DNA from: JBALVT01 sp045110675
GTDB taxonomy: Bacteria; Pseudomonadota; Gammaproteobacteria; Pseudomonadales; Halieaceae
Reading direction: 5' to 3'
Length of the DNA: 64,000 nt
Assembly: GCA_045110675.1 (NCBI GenBank)
Contig: JBGCGJ010000017.1
Location: 278,720-342,719, forward strand
Part shown: one piece after another, positions 19,493-28,125 of the stretch
Layout of the letters: the number at the start of each line of letters is the position of its first letter
Position numbering within the stretch: position 1 is the first letter of the stretch
Made by a program: the position numbers and the translations under genes
The notes under the pieces: generated by a model
What the model saw: the letters and a program-made list of their open reading frames with translations, nothing else
Told to the model about the DNA's origin: nothing
Database searches by the model: none

Positions 19493-19907
19493 CCGGGCCG
19501 TCGTTAGTCAGACTCACCTTCATGTCGGCACCGAACTCTCCGGCCGCAACAGTGGAATGACGCCCCCGCAGCTCGCCCAGCACATAGTCGTAGAGCACAT
19601 GGGCGTCCTCTGGAGGGAGTGCGCTAGAGAAACTGGGACGCAAGCCTTTTTGTGTATCGGCAGATAAGGTGAACTGCGAAACCAGCAACACACCGCCATC
19701 GGCCTCAACCACGCTGCGATTCATCCTACCGGTATCATCGGCGAAGACTCTATAGGCCAGAAGTTTGTCCAACATTTTGTCTGCGAGAGGACGATTGTCG
19801 CCTTTATCGAAACCTACAAATGCCAACAGGCCTCTTTCGATGCTCCCTACACAGACGGAATCAACCTCGACGCTGGCATGGGACACGCGTTGCAGGAGCG
19901 CTTTCAC
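19470..19907 (-). CDS. dtd: D-aminoacyl-tRNA deacylase
   Basis: A 145-residue enzyme that removes D-amino acids (and mischarged glycine) from tRNA. The family's two active-site motifs are present: LVSQFTLSAD near residue 77 and LTNDGPVTFLLE near 132-143. The start is GTG at 19905-19907, giving MKALLQRVSHASVEVD, the standard N-terminus. It lies 35 bases downstream of typA on the same strand. Confidence 0.95.
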   Translation of the reverse strand: MKALLQRVSHASVEVDSVCVGSIERGLLAFVGFDKGDNRPLADKMLDKLLAYRVFADDTGRMNRSVVEADGGVLLVSQFTLSADTQKGLRPSFSSALPPEDAHVLYDYVLGELRGRHSTVAAGEFGADMKVSLTNDGPVTFLLEL

Positions 19908-19942
19908 GGACTAGCTACCCGTGAAGAACCAAAGGGAGCACT

Positions 19943-21754
19943 TTAGATTCTTCCAGCGCGACGGCGTTCATGCTCTTGCAGCAGCTTTTTACGCAGGCGA
20001 ATGCTCTCTGGAGTAACTTCAACGAGTTCATCGTCCTCGATGAACTCAAGTGCCTGTTCAAGTGTATGCCGAATGGGCGGAGTCATAACCAAATTTTCAT
20101 CGGTACCGGCGGCACGAATGTTGGTCAGTTGCTTGGCCTTGGTCGGGTTAACGGTTAAATCGTTGTTGCGGCTGTGCAACCCGATGATCTGACCTTCGTA
20201 GACCTCGACATTAGGATCAATAATCAATCGACCACGATCCTGCAAAGTAAACAGAGAATATGCGAGCGTCTTACCCTTCGCCAATGAGACCAATACTCCG
20301 TTAATGCGATGCACTATTTCCGCATTCTTAACCGGGCCGTAGTGATCGAATACGTGGGTCAGGATGCCGCCACCAGAAGTCAGTGTTAAAAACAGCGAGC
20401 GGAAACCAATGAGTCCGCGCGCTGGAATAATAAACTCAAGCCGAACTCGTCCCTGTCCATCTGGCACCATGTTTTTGAGTTCGGCACGCCGAACGCCCAA
20501 CTCTTCCATCACTGAGCCCTGATGCTGATCTTCGCAATCGATGACCAGCTGTTCGTAGGGCTCTTGCATGACGCCGTCGATTTCCTTCTGAATAACCTCT
20601 GGGCGCGACACGCCCAGCTCAAAGCCCTCTCTTCGCATGTTTTCTATCAGCACAGACAAATGCAGTTCGCCGCGACCGGAGACAACAAACTTATCGGGCG
20701 TGTCACCCTGCTCTACCCGCAGCGCAACATTGTGGATCAACTCACGATCCAGACGCTCCCTGATATTACGCGATGTGACGTACTTGCCCTCCTTACCAGC
20801 AAAGGGAGAATCGTTGACCTGGAAAGTCATGCTAACAGTCGGCTCATCGACGGAGAGTGCCGGCAGCGCTTCGACATGGGTCGGGTCACAGATGGTATCG
20901 GATATATTCAAACCATCGATCCCGGTGACACAAACAATGTCGCCGGCCTCAGCGGATTCGACGTCCACCCGCTCCAAGCCCAGATAACCCATAACTTTCA
21001 GAATGCGGCCGTTGCGCTTGGCACCCTCTCCATCGACTACAGATACCTGGGTGCTGGGAGTCAGTAGGCCACGGGTGATGCGGCCTACACCGATAACGCC
21101 CAGATAGCTGCTATAGTCCAGGGCGCTGATCTGCATCTGCAAGGGACCATCAGAGTTCACTTCGGGGGCCGGTACCTTTTCGATCACGGTTTCAAACAAT
21201 GGCGTCATATCAGTGGCCATGTCCTCGTGGTCCAAACCCGATATGCCCTCGATCGCAGAGGCGAAAATAATCGGGAAATCCAGCTGCTCATCTGAGGCAC
21301 CTAGGCGGTCAAATAAATCGAACATCTGGTCGACAACCCAATCGGGTCGCGCTCCTGGGCGATCAATTTTATTAACGACAACAATGGGATTGAGCCCCTG
21401 TTCAAAAGCCTTGGAAGTGACAAATCGGGTTTGCGGCATGGGGCCATCAACGGCATCCACCAAAAGGAGCACGGAATCTACCATCGACAGCACTCGCTCT
21501 ACTTCACCACCAAAATCGGCGTGTCCAGGTGTATCGACAATATTGATGCGGTAGTCATTCCATTGCAGAGCCGTATTCTTGGCCAAAATGGTAATACCCC
21601 GCTCTCGTTCCTGATCATTGGAATCCATGATTCGCTCGGCGCCTTCAGCGCGGCGATCCAAGGTGCCAGATTGCTGCAGAAGGCAGTCAACCAGGGTCGT
21701 TTTGCCATGGTCAACGTGAGCAATAATGGCGATGTTACGAAGCTTATCGATCAA
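19943..21754 (-). CDS. typA: Ribosome-associated GTPase TypA/BipA
   Basis: A 603-residue translational GTPase involved in 50S assembly and stress adaptation. The G motifs are AHVDHGKTTL (~12-21), RERGITI, DTPGHADFG and NKIDRPGA; EF-G-like domains and the BipA-specific C-terminus follow. The start is TTG at 21752-21754, supported by GAGG seven bases upstream. A TATAAT-like -10 lies on the minus strand at 21798-21803, without a convincing -35. The 244-base gap to the FkbM gene holds this promoter and nothing else recognisable. Confidence 0.97.
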   Translation of the reverse strand: MIDKLRNIAIIAHVDHGKTTLVDCLLQQSGTLDRRAEGAERIMDSNDQERERGITILAKNTALQWNDYRINIVDTPGHADFGGEVERVLSMVDSVLLLVDAVDGPMPQTRFVTSKAFEQGLNPIVVVNKIDRPGARPDWVVDQMFDLFDRLGASDEQLDFPIIFASAIEGISGLDHEDMATDMTPLFETVIEKVPAPEVNSDGPLQMQISALDYSSYLGVIGVGRITRGLLTPSTQVSVVDGEGAKRNGRILKVMGYLGLERVDVESAEAGDIVCVTGIDGLNISDTICDPTHVEALPALSVDEPTVSMTFQVNDSPFAGKEGKYVTSRNIRERLDRELIHNVALRVEQGDTPDKFVVSGRGELHLSVLIENMRREGFELGVSRPEVIQKEIDGVMQEPYEQLVIDCEDQHQGSVMEELGVRRAELKNMVPDGQGRVRLEFIIPARGLIGFRSLFLTLTSGGGILTHVFDHYGPVKNAEIVHRINGVLVSLAKGKTLAYSLFTLQDRGRLIIDPNVEVYEGQIIGLHSRNNDLTVNPTKAKQLTNIRAAGTDENLVMTPPIRHTLEQALEFIEDDELVEVTPESIRLRKKLLQEHERRRAGRI

Positions 21755-21998
21755 GGGATTACCTCAAAGAGAATAGTGGTGCAAAAAAGGGCGCGGATTA
21801 TACCCTGAATACCAAGCCATTGGCAGCCGTACTAAGGGATTACCCTCGGACACAGATCGCTCACAGCTCAAATACGGATCTGACAACCACTGTCATTTTT
21901 AGATAATTCAGAGATTGGGACTATATGGCTCGCTAGGCACATTCGTCGCGGATAGGTATGCCGTGGGGAACAAACCCGCGCTATAAAGACGAGCCTTC

Positions 21999-22769
21999 TC
22001 ACCCTTTAGTTGCAATAGTGTTACGTATTGACCTAACTAAAAACCTTTGCAACTTACCGGATGTAATACTGAGATGCGCTGAAAAATATGTGTAACTCTC
22101 ATGCCACCAGGAATAGAGCCTTTCAACATAGCTTAACTGGCTAGGCAAAACATAAACCTCGTTAGGGTAGATTCTCCTCCACATAGTATATCCACGGCTA
22201 TCCATAAACGCCTTGTACGACCGCTCGTAAAACAGGTTTTCGACAATCAGAACCTTGGGTCGACATATCGTTAAACTCGATAACGCTTCCAGCTCCCAAC
22301 CTTCCACGTCCACCGAAACGATGTCGACAGCTTCAATCCCGCGCTCTTGGAGAATGGTATCCACCATGCGCATATTGACTTTAATGGTGGTTACATCCAA
22401 ATCACTCTTGAGGTTCGCATACCTCTTTTTGATAGAGAACGACGAGAAGGATTCATAAGTCACGTTGCCGCCTTCGTATTCCGTCTCATGTGAATTGACT
22501 ATTGTAAAATCAACATTATCTTCATCGTGCCCACCTATGGCATAGGGAATACGTTCTATACCCAGTCGCTCATAATGTTCGTCATAGATTGGATTTGGCT
22601 CGATAGACAACACGGTCCAGCCATGAAGACGAAAGTGAGCGCTGGTTGAAATGTAGTCTGGCCTAGCAGCACCAATGTCGACCATAAGCCCTTTAGAATC
22701 TGGGAAGAAACGGGCTTTGACAAGCTTATCAACATCGCCCTCAGATCGATTTGCTTCTAGAGCTTCCAT
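21999..22769 (-). CDS. FkbM-family methyltransferase
   Basis: A 256-residue SAM-dependent methyltransferase of the FkbM type. LMVDIGAARPDYIS near residues 28-41 is the SAM-binding motif I, VLSIEPNPIYDEHY near 53-66 follows, and VDIVSVDVEGWELEALSSL near 146-164 is the family's typical DVEG segment. Such enzymes O-methylate sugars or lipids; the target is unknown. No other cell-surface sugar genes are beside it, so it is an orphan. The coding sequence is visibly more AT-rich than typA and thiI on either side, suggesting acquisition. Confidence 0.85.
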   Translation of the reverse strand: MEALEANRSEGDVDKLVKARFFPDSKGLMVDIGAARPDYISTSAHFRLHGWTVLSIEPNPIYDEHYERLGIERIPYAIGGHDEDNVDFTIVNSHETEYEGGNVTYESFSSFSIKKRYANLKSDLDVTTIKVNMRMVDTILQERGIEAVDIVSVDVEGWELEALSSLTICRPKVLIVENLFYERSYKAFMDSRGYTMWRRIYPNEVYVLPSQLSYVERLYSWWHESYTYFSAHLSITSGKLQRFLVRSIRNTIATKG

Positions 22770-22948
22770 TCTTCAACCCTTTTTTTCAGTATCCACTTCA
22801 ACCGTGCGTTGGAGGTTCGACGAATTGCTTACCACTATTGCAGAAATATGAAGTCATCGATTCAATCTACTACGGCAAGCAGATTACTGGCAACCTCTAA
22901 GCAACAACCAAGTCATTTTTCATTGCCATAAGGCCTGGCTCAAGACTG

Positions 22949-24409
22949 CTAAGGCGCATACACCTTGACATCGATATTCGCGGACTCGCTCAAATGCCCG
23001 GCGTGAAGTCGGCTCATGACGCCTTTGCCGCAGTAGAGCATGTAGTTAGTGTCGCTGGGCAGTGTTTCGAACTTGCTGTGGAGCTCATAAAAGGGGATTT
23101 TTATCACCTGTGCATGCACCTTCAATGGAGAGAGCTCCTCCTCATCAGGATGGCGAATATCAATAATAGCGCTACCTGCCAGCGGGACGCTCAACACCTC
23201 GACATCGGATCGTGTAAGAGAGTCTCCATCGGCCAACTGGTCAATGCGCGTTTGCTCCTTGTTTTCTATCGCCCGTTCCAGAATGCTCATGTCAAAATTG
23301 AGCTCATCCGCTTCGATACGCTCCAGTCGCGCTCGCGTGGTCGGGTTCACCGAGATAACCCCGCAGTACTCTGGCATATTCGCTGCAAAATCTTCAGTAC
23401 CAATAGCTGCTGCGGTTCGAACAATATCTTCTTTGTCGCTTCCGATTAGTGGACGAAATACCATCCGGTCTGTCGCCTTGTCGATCACACTCAGATTGCG
23501 CAAGGTCTGACTGCTCACCTGGGCAACACATTCCCCGGTTACCAGTGCATCAATCTCCAACTCTTCGGCGAGTCGATCGCCTACTCGCAACATCATTCGC
23601 TTTAAAATTACGCCCATGTAGCTATCTCTGATGTTGGTTAGCAGTTCCGCAACCACTTCCTCAAAGGGCACGCTGATAAACAGCACCTTTTGATTGCACC
23701 CGTATTTCTGCCAAAGATACAGCGCGACTTCTTTTACACCGATCTCATGGTCCCGCCCGCCAAGATTAAAAAACAGGAAATGCGTTCGCATCCCTCGCTT
23801 CATCATCAGGTAGCTCGCTACCGGCGAGTCAAACCCCCCCGATATCAGCGAAAGTACGGGGCCAATGCTACCGATTGGAAATCCTCCCAATCCATGGTGG
23901 CGCGACTTGACGACGTAGAGACGCTCATCACTGATCTCAAGCTCTACAGTGACCTCAGGGTTCTTGAGTTTTACACCGGCGGGATTAACCTGCTGCATTA
24001 AAAACGAGCCCACAAAACGTTCCACATCGATAGAGCTGAAGTCGTGCTTGCCACTGCGCTTGCAGCGCACAGCGAAGGTTTTCCCGGCAAGCCGCTCCCC
24101 ATAAACTGCCGCGGCGTGGGCCGCTATATCGGCCATGTCCCCCAGCGGGTGCTCCGCAACTTCCAAAATGTAGCTAATCCCCGCGCAATTGCGCATGGCT
24201 TCTAGCAGTCTCGCCAGCAAAGCGGAATCCGTTTCCTGGGTTTCGACGACTAATCTGTCAAATTGCTTGTGTAAGACAATCTTGGGATCGATATCTCGCA
24301 GGGTGGAACGAAGATTGTCGTTTAGCCGACCCACAAACTGGCGCCTGACAGGCTTACTTTTGATGGCTATTTCGGAGAAATACTTGACAACGAATTTCAT
24401 AGAGTCCAT
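22949..24409 (-). CDS. thiI: tRNA 4-thiouridine sulfurtransferase ThiI
   Basis: A 486-residue protein that thiolates U8 of tRNAs and supplies sulfur for thiazole synthesis. Order: ferredoxin-like/THUMP domain (1-165), PP-loop ATPase with SLISGGFDSPVASYLMM near 182-198, and a C-terminal rhodanese domain ending in YCGKGVMSRL, whose cysteine near 460 is the catalytic residue. The domain set matches E. coli ThiI (482 residues). ATG 24407-24409 is used; the in-frame ATG three codons later (MKFVVKYF) is equally plausible. A minus-strand TATAAT lies at 24436-24441. Confidence 0.95.
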   Translation of the reverse strand: MDSMKFVVKYFSEIAIKSKPVRRQFVGRLNDNLRSTLRDIDPKIVLHKQFDRLVVETQETDSALLARLLEAMRNCAGISYILEVAEHPLGDMADIAAHAAAVYGERLAGKTFAVRCKRSGKHDFSSIDVERFVGSFLMQQVNPAGVKLKNPEVTVELEISDERLYVVKSRHHGLGGFPIGSIGPVLSLISGGFDSPVASYLMMKRGMRTHFLFFNLGGRDHEIGVKEVALYLWQKYGCNQKVLFISVPFEEVVAELLTNIRDSYMGVILKRMMLRVGDRLAEELEIDALVTGECVAQVSSQTLRNLSVIDKATDRMVFRPLIGSDKEDIVRTAAAIGTEDFAANMPEYCGVISVNPTTRARLERIEADELNFDMSILERAIENKEQTRIDQLADGDSLTRSDVEVLSVPLAGSAIIDIRHPDEEELSPLKVHAQVIKIPFYELHSKFETLPSDTNYMLYCGKGVMSRLHAGHLSESANIDVKVYAP

Positions 24410-24520
24410 AACATTCGCGGCTGTTTGGGGCGCGTATTATACGAGCTTCGGCAGGGATGTGGGAAAATCCATGTGGAAGTCTTAGGATATCCTATGATTC
24501 GCACCAATAAGAAGCACAAA

Positions 24521-24536
24521 TGCACCACAATGGTGC
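24521..24536 (+). promoter_or_regulatory. NtrC binding site upstream of glnA
   Basis: TGCACCACAATGGTGC is a near-perfect match to the enterobacterial NtrC consensus (TGCACC-N4/5-GGTGCA). It lies about 73 bases upstream of the sigma-54 promoter, a usual enhancer distance. A half-like GCACCA at 24501 may be a weaker second site. The 343-base thiI-glnA gap holds these elements and no gene. Confidence 0.85.
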
Positions 24537-24608
24537 GCCATTTAATTAAGTAGAACCTAGAAAAGCATAAAATCTATATTATTCATAGAGTTATACATTG
24601 CACTTTTT

Positions 24609-24624
24609 TGGCACAGCTTTTGCT
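24609..24624 (+). promoter_or_regulatory. Sigma-54 (-24/-12) promoter of glnA
   Basis: TGGCAC-N5-TTGCT matches the RpoN consensus exactly, with GG and GC elements 10 bases apart. It lies 129 bases before the glnA start and downstream of an NtrC box, so glnA should be induced by NtrC-P under nitrogen limitation. Confidence 0.9.
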
Positions 24625-24752
24625 ATTGGAGTGTGTGACAGATTTTCTGGTGTCTCGAGCGCCTTATCTTAACGATTGAAGCTCTTTTTACCCGTTTATA
24701 GACCCGGCGATGGCCTTGGCCTGACCGAATACGATCCCTTGGAGGACTTAGA

Positions 24753-26159
24753 ATGTCAGAGCATACTCTGAATTTAATTAAAGAAAATGAAGCCCGCTGG
24801 GTAGACCTGCGATTTACCGACACCCGCGGCAAGGAACAGCACGTTTCGATTCCGTCTACCGAGATATCTGAGGACTTCTTCGAAGGCGGCAAAATGTTTG
24901 ACGGCTCATCTATTTCGGGCTGGAAAGGCATCAATGAGTCAGACATGATTCTAATGCCGGACGACAGCACCTCTGTTCTGGACCCTTTTACCGATGAAAC
25001 CACTGTTATCTTGCGCTGCGACGTCGTGGAACCCACTACCATGCAGGGCTACGAGCGTGATCCTCGCTCTGTAGCCAAGCGCGCAGAAGAGTATTTGAAA
25101 TCTACCGGTCTAGGCGATATCGCTTTCTTCGGCCCAGAGCCAGAGTTCTTCGTGTTCGATGACATAAAGTGGCACTCTGATATGAGTGGAGCTGGTTACA
25201 GCATAAATTCTGAGGAAGCGGCTTGGGCATCTAGCCAGTCTTTTGACGATGGCAATATCGGCCACCGCCCTGGTGTAAAAGGCGGCTATTTCCCCGTACC
25301 TCCTGTCGACTCCCTGCATGATATCCGCGCGGCAATGTGTGGAGCCATGGAGCAAATGGGCTTGCCCATCGAAGTTCATCACCACGAAGTGGGAACAGCG
25401 GGTCAGTGCGAGATTGGTGTTAAATTCAACACCTTGGTTAAAAAAGCAGACGAAGTACAGATTCTCAAGTACTGCGTACACAATGTAGCGCACGCCTACG
25501 GCAAAACTTCTACGTTCATGCCAAAGCCTTTGGTAGGTGACAATGGCAGCGGTATGCACGTGCATATGTCTGTTGCTAAAGACGGCGAAAATACCTTCGC
25601 TGGCGATGGCTACGCAGGACTGTCTGAAACTGCACTGTTTTATATCGGCGGTGTTATCAAGCACGCCCGTGCACTGAACGCCTTTACCAACGCCTCCACT
25701 AACTCCTACAAGCGTCTGGTGCCTGGTTTTGAAGCTCCGGTAATGCTGGCTTACTCAGCGAGAAACCGATCTGCTTCTATCCGAATTCCCTACGAGCCCA
25801 ACCCCAAGGGCAAGCGTATCGAAGTTCGATTCCCGGACCCAACTGCCAATCCTTACCTGGCATTTGCAGCGCTGCTGATGGCTGGCATCGATGGCATTAA
25901 GAACAAAATCCACCCCGGCGACCCGGCGGATAAGGATTTGTATGATCTGCCGCCCGAAGAAGGCAAGCTGATCCCAACCGTTGCTTCCAGCCTGGAAATG
26001 GCTCTGTCAGCACTGGAAAGTGATCATGACTTCCTGACTGCCGGATCCGTGTTCACAGAAGACATGATCAATGGCTACATTGAGCTCAAGAGCGAGGAAA
26101 TTGAAACCCTAAACATGACAACTCACCCGGTTGAGTTCGACATGTACTACTCTGTCTAA
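24753..26159 (+). CDS. glnA: Glutamine synthetase type I
   Basis: A 468-residue GSI-beta enzyme making glutamine from glutamate and ammonia. It has the beta-Grasp start (EARWVDLRFTDTRGKEQHV), DGSSISGWKGI near 50, FGPEPEFFVFD near 128 and the ATP-binding stretch. KDLYDLPPEE near 395 holds the tyrosine that is adenylylated in regulated enzymes. GGAGG lies seven bases before the ATG. It is the first gene of the nitrogen cluster, followed by a strong terminator. Confidence 0.98.
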   Translation: MSEHTLNLIKENEARWVDLRFTDTRGKEQHVSIPSTEISEDFFEGGKMFDGSSISGWKGINESDMILMPDDSTSVLDPFTDETTVILRCDVVEPTTMQGYERDPRSVAKRAEEYLKSTGLGDIAFFGPEPEFFVFDDIKWHSDMSGAGYSINSEEAAWASSQSFDDGNIGHRPGVKGGYFPVPPVDSLHDIRAAMCGAMEQMGLPIEVHHHEVGTAGQCEIGVKFNTLVKKADEVQILKYCVHNVAHAYGKTSTFMPKPLVGDNGSGMHVHMSVAKDGENTFAGDGYAGLSETALFYIGGVIKHARALNAFTNASTNSYKRLVPGFEAPVMLAYSARNRSASIRIPYEPNPKGKRIEVRFPDPTANPYLAFAALLMAGIDGIKNKIHPGDPADKDLYDLPPEEGKLIPTVASSLEMALSALESDHDFLTAGSVFTEDMINGYIELKSEEIETLNMTTHPVEFDMYYSV

Positions 26160-26179
26160 GCGTAAATCAGCACCGACTA

Positions 26180-26206
26180 AAGGCCCGCATTGCGGGCCTT
26201 TTTTAT
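26180..26206 (+). terminator. Rho-independent terminator of glnA
   Basis: A GC-rich stem (AAGGCCCGC pairing with GCGGGCCTT) followed by a run of T begins 21 bases after the glnA stop. It separates glnA from the DUF4124 gene. Confidence 0.92.
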
Positions 26207-26296
26207 GCCTGTCCACTTTTCGGAGTTTGCGCACTAGAGCATCGAATCCTATTTTTTGCTAGGGTGGAACTCTCTGGGATCGGAATGGGTGGGGCC

Positions 26297-26815
26297 ATGA
26301 CAAGAATTTTATGTATAGCACTGTTAATCTTGCCGGCGCTGGTATCGGCACAGATTTACAAAACCATCGATAAAAATGGCAATGTTGTCTATACAGACCA
26401 GCCGTCGAAAAGCGGAACCGATCACGAAACCGTCGAGTTAAAACAGACAAATACCGCGCCCCCTCCGCCGGAAGTGATCAGACCAGAACCCGAACCCGAT
26501 AAAAAAGACCAAGAAACAACCAGCTACACAGTGGCAATTACCTCCCCTGAGCATGAAGCTACCATACCCAATGGCCCTGGTAACTTCCCCTTAGTCGTAT
26601 CCCTTGAACCTGCTCTCGCCGAGGGGGCCAGCCTCCAGCTATACCTGGATGGCGTCGCCAGAGGAGAGCCCCAGAGGGCACTCGTGTGGCAGCTTACCAA
26701 CGTATTTCGTGGAGCCCACGATCTCACAGTGAGCGTTTTAAACGAGGACAACTCTCCCATCGCCACCTCCACACCTGTTCGCGTTTACGTATTTCGACCC
26801 TCCAGAAACAACTAA
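26297..26815 (+). CDS. DUF4124 domain-containing exported protein
   Basis: A 172-residue protein with a signal peptide (MTRILCIALLILPALVSAQ) followed by the DUF4124 motif IYKTIDKNGNVVYTDQP (~20-36). A proline-rich linker (APPPPEVIRPEPEPDKK) and a beta-sandwich-like C-terminal domain (~85-170) follow. The role is unknown; proteins of this kind are regularly found between glnA and ntrB in gammaproteobacteria. ATG 26297 is chosen because it places the signal peptide at the N-terminus. Confidence 0.85.
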   Translation: MTRILCIALLILPALVSAQIYKTIDKNGNVVYTDQPSKSGTDHETVELKQTNTAPPPPEVIRPEPEPDKKDQETTSYTVAITSPEHEATIPNGPGNFPLVVSLEPALAEGASLQLYLDGVARGEPQRALVWQLTNVFRGAHDLTVSVLNEDNSPIATSTPVRVYVFRPSRNN

Positions 26816-26853
26816 CTTACTCAGGCAAGCACTAGACTCAAGCAGTGAAAGAG

Positions 26854-26870
26854 CGCACCATATTGGTGCG
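26854..26870 (+). promoter_or_regulatory. NtrC binding site upstream of ntrB
   Basis: CGCACCATATTGGTGCG is a perfect palindrome of the NtrC type, 188 bases before ntrB. No sigma-54 promoter is visible after it, so it may serve autoregulation (repression) of ntrBC, as at the E. coli glnL promoter. Confidence 0.8.
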
Positions 26871-27057
26871 TTCAAATTTCCGCGAGTTCTGAATAAGCGA
26901 AGCATGTGTGTTATCAAAAATTGATGTGAGTGCTTACTTTTCTTTTAGGCCATATAAATCAGTAATATTGCTCTTTATTGAAAGGCTAGCTAGTTTTGGC
27001 TTCAAAATTGCAGACGAGAGATGTGGGCCGCCACGGGGCGGGCAATCATAGGGCAAT

Positions 27058-28125
27058 ATGCAGTATAAACAAGACATTCTGGACAATCTCAGCACGGGTA
27101 TCATCACCCTGAACGGCTCTCTGATGGTCACGAGTTTGAACGCAGCGGCTGAGGTTTTACTAGAGGTTTCGGCCGCCCGTGCGATTGGCACCCATATGGC
27201 TCACCTGGTGCTGAAAGATCAGGATTGGCTCTGCAGCCTTGAGCAGTCGCTGGAAAACAATAGTCCACTGACACGCCGAGGCTTGGCGATTTTTTTGCAT
27301 ACGGGGCAGGAAATACATGTCGACCTCATAGCCAATCCCATACCGGTTGATGACGACAGTGAGGCCAGGCTAATACTGGAGTTGCAGGCAGTGGACAGGC
27401 TCCTAAGAATTAGCAGAGAAGAAGGCATTGTTCATGCACAGGAAACCACGCGTACGGTTATTCGCGGCCTGGCGCATGAGATCAAGAACCCGCTTGGCGG
27501 TGTTCGAGGAGCCGCACAGCTACTTGCCAAAGAATTACCCAACGCGGAACTCAAGGAATACACACAGGTCATTATCCGAGAAGCAGATCGTCTGCGCGAT
27601 TTGGTCGATCGCCTGCTCGGCCCCCATCATCAGCTCTCGCTGGAAGAACTGAATATTCATGAGATATTGGAGCATGTCCGCAACCTGGTCTCAGCGGAAT
27701 CCGGTAATAGCGCCAAGATCGAGCGCGACTACGACCCCAGCATTCCCGAAATTCAAGGCGATCGATCTCAACTGATACAAGTGGTTCTCAACATTATGCG
27801 AAACGCCTTCCAGGCCGCCGAGAAATCCGAAGACTGTCGCATTACCTTGCGCACTCGAACCCAGCGACAATTTACCATCGGCACGGTAAGGCACCGACTG
27901 GTATGTCGATTGGATATTACCGACAACGGACCCGGTATCCCGTCAGATATCCAGCATGCGATTTTTGTTCCGATGGTCACCGGCAGCGCTCAGGGAACCG
28001 GTCTGGGTTTGTCCATTGCTCAGTCCATCATCAATCGCCACGGCGGCCTGATTCAATGTGAGAGCGAGCCAGGAAACACCACATTTACCATTTACCTACC
28101 CATGGAAGTACGCGATGCGAGATAA
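27058..28125 (+). CDS. glnL: Nitrogen regulation sensor kinase NtrB
   Basis: A 355-residue soluble histidine kinase/phosphatase that controls NtrC in response to PII. It has an N-terminal PAS domain (LSTGIITLNGSLMVTSLNAAAE, ~10-31; quoted in part), the phosphorylated histidine in GLAHEIKNPLGG near 137-148, and the N, G1 (DNGPGIP) and G2 (GTGLGLSIAQS) ATP-binding boxes. Its end overlaps the ntrC start by 11 bases. Confidence 0.95.
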   Translation: MQYKQDILDNLSTGIITLNGSLMVTSLNAAAEVLLEVSAARAIGTHMAHLVLKDQDWLCSLEQSLENNSPLTRRGLAIFLHTGQEIHVDLIANPIPVDDDSEARLILELQAVDRLLRISREEGIVHAQETTRTVIRGLAHEIKNPLGGVRGAAQLLAKELPNAELKEYTQVIIREADRLRDLVDRLLGPHHQLSLEELNIHEILEHVRNLVSAESGNSAKIERDYDPSIPEIQGDRSQLIQVVLNIMRNAFQAAEKSEDCRITLRTRTQRQFTIGTVRHRLVCRLDITDNGPGIPSDIQHAIFVPMVTGSAQGTGLGLSIAQSIINRHGGLIQCESEPGNTTFTIYLPMEVRDAR

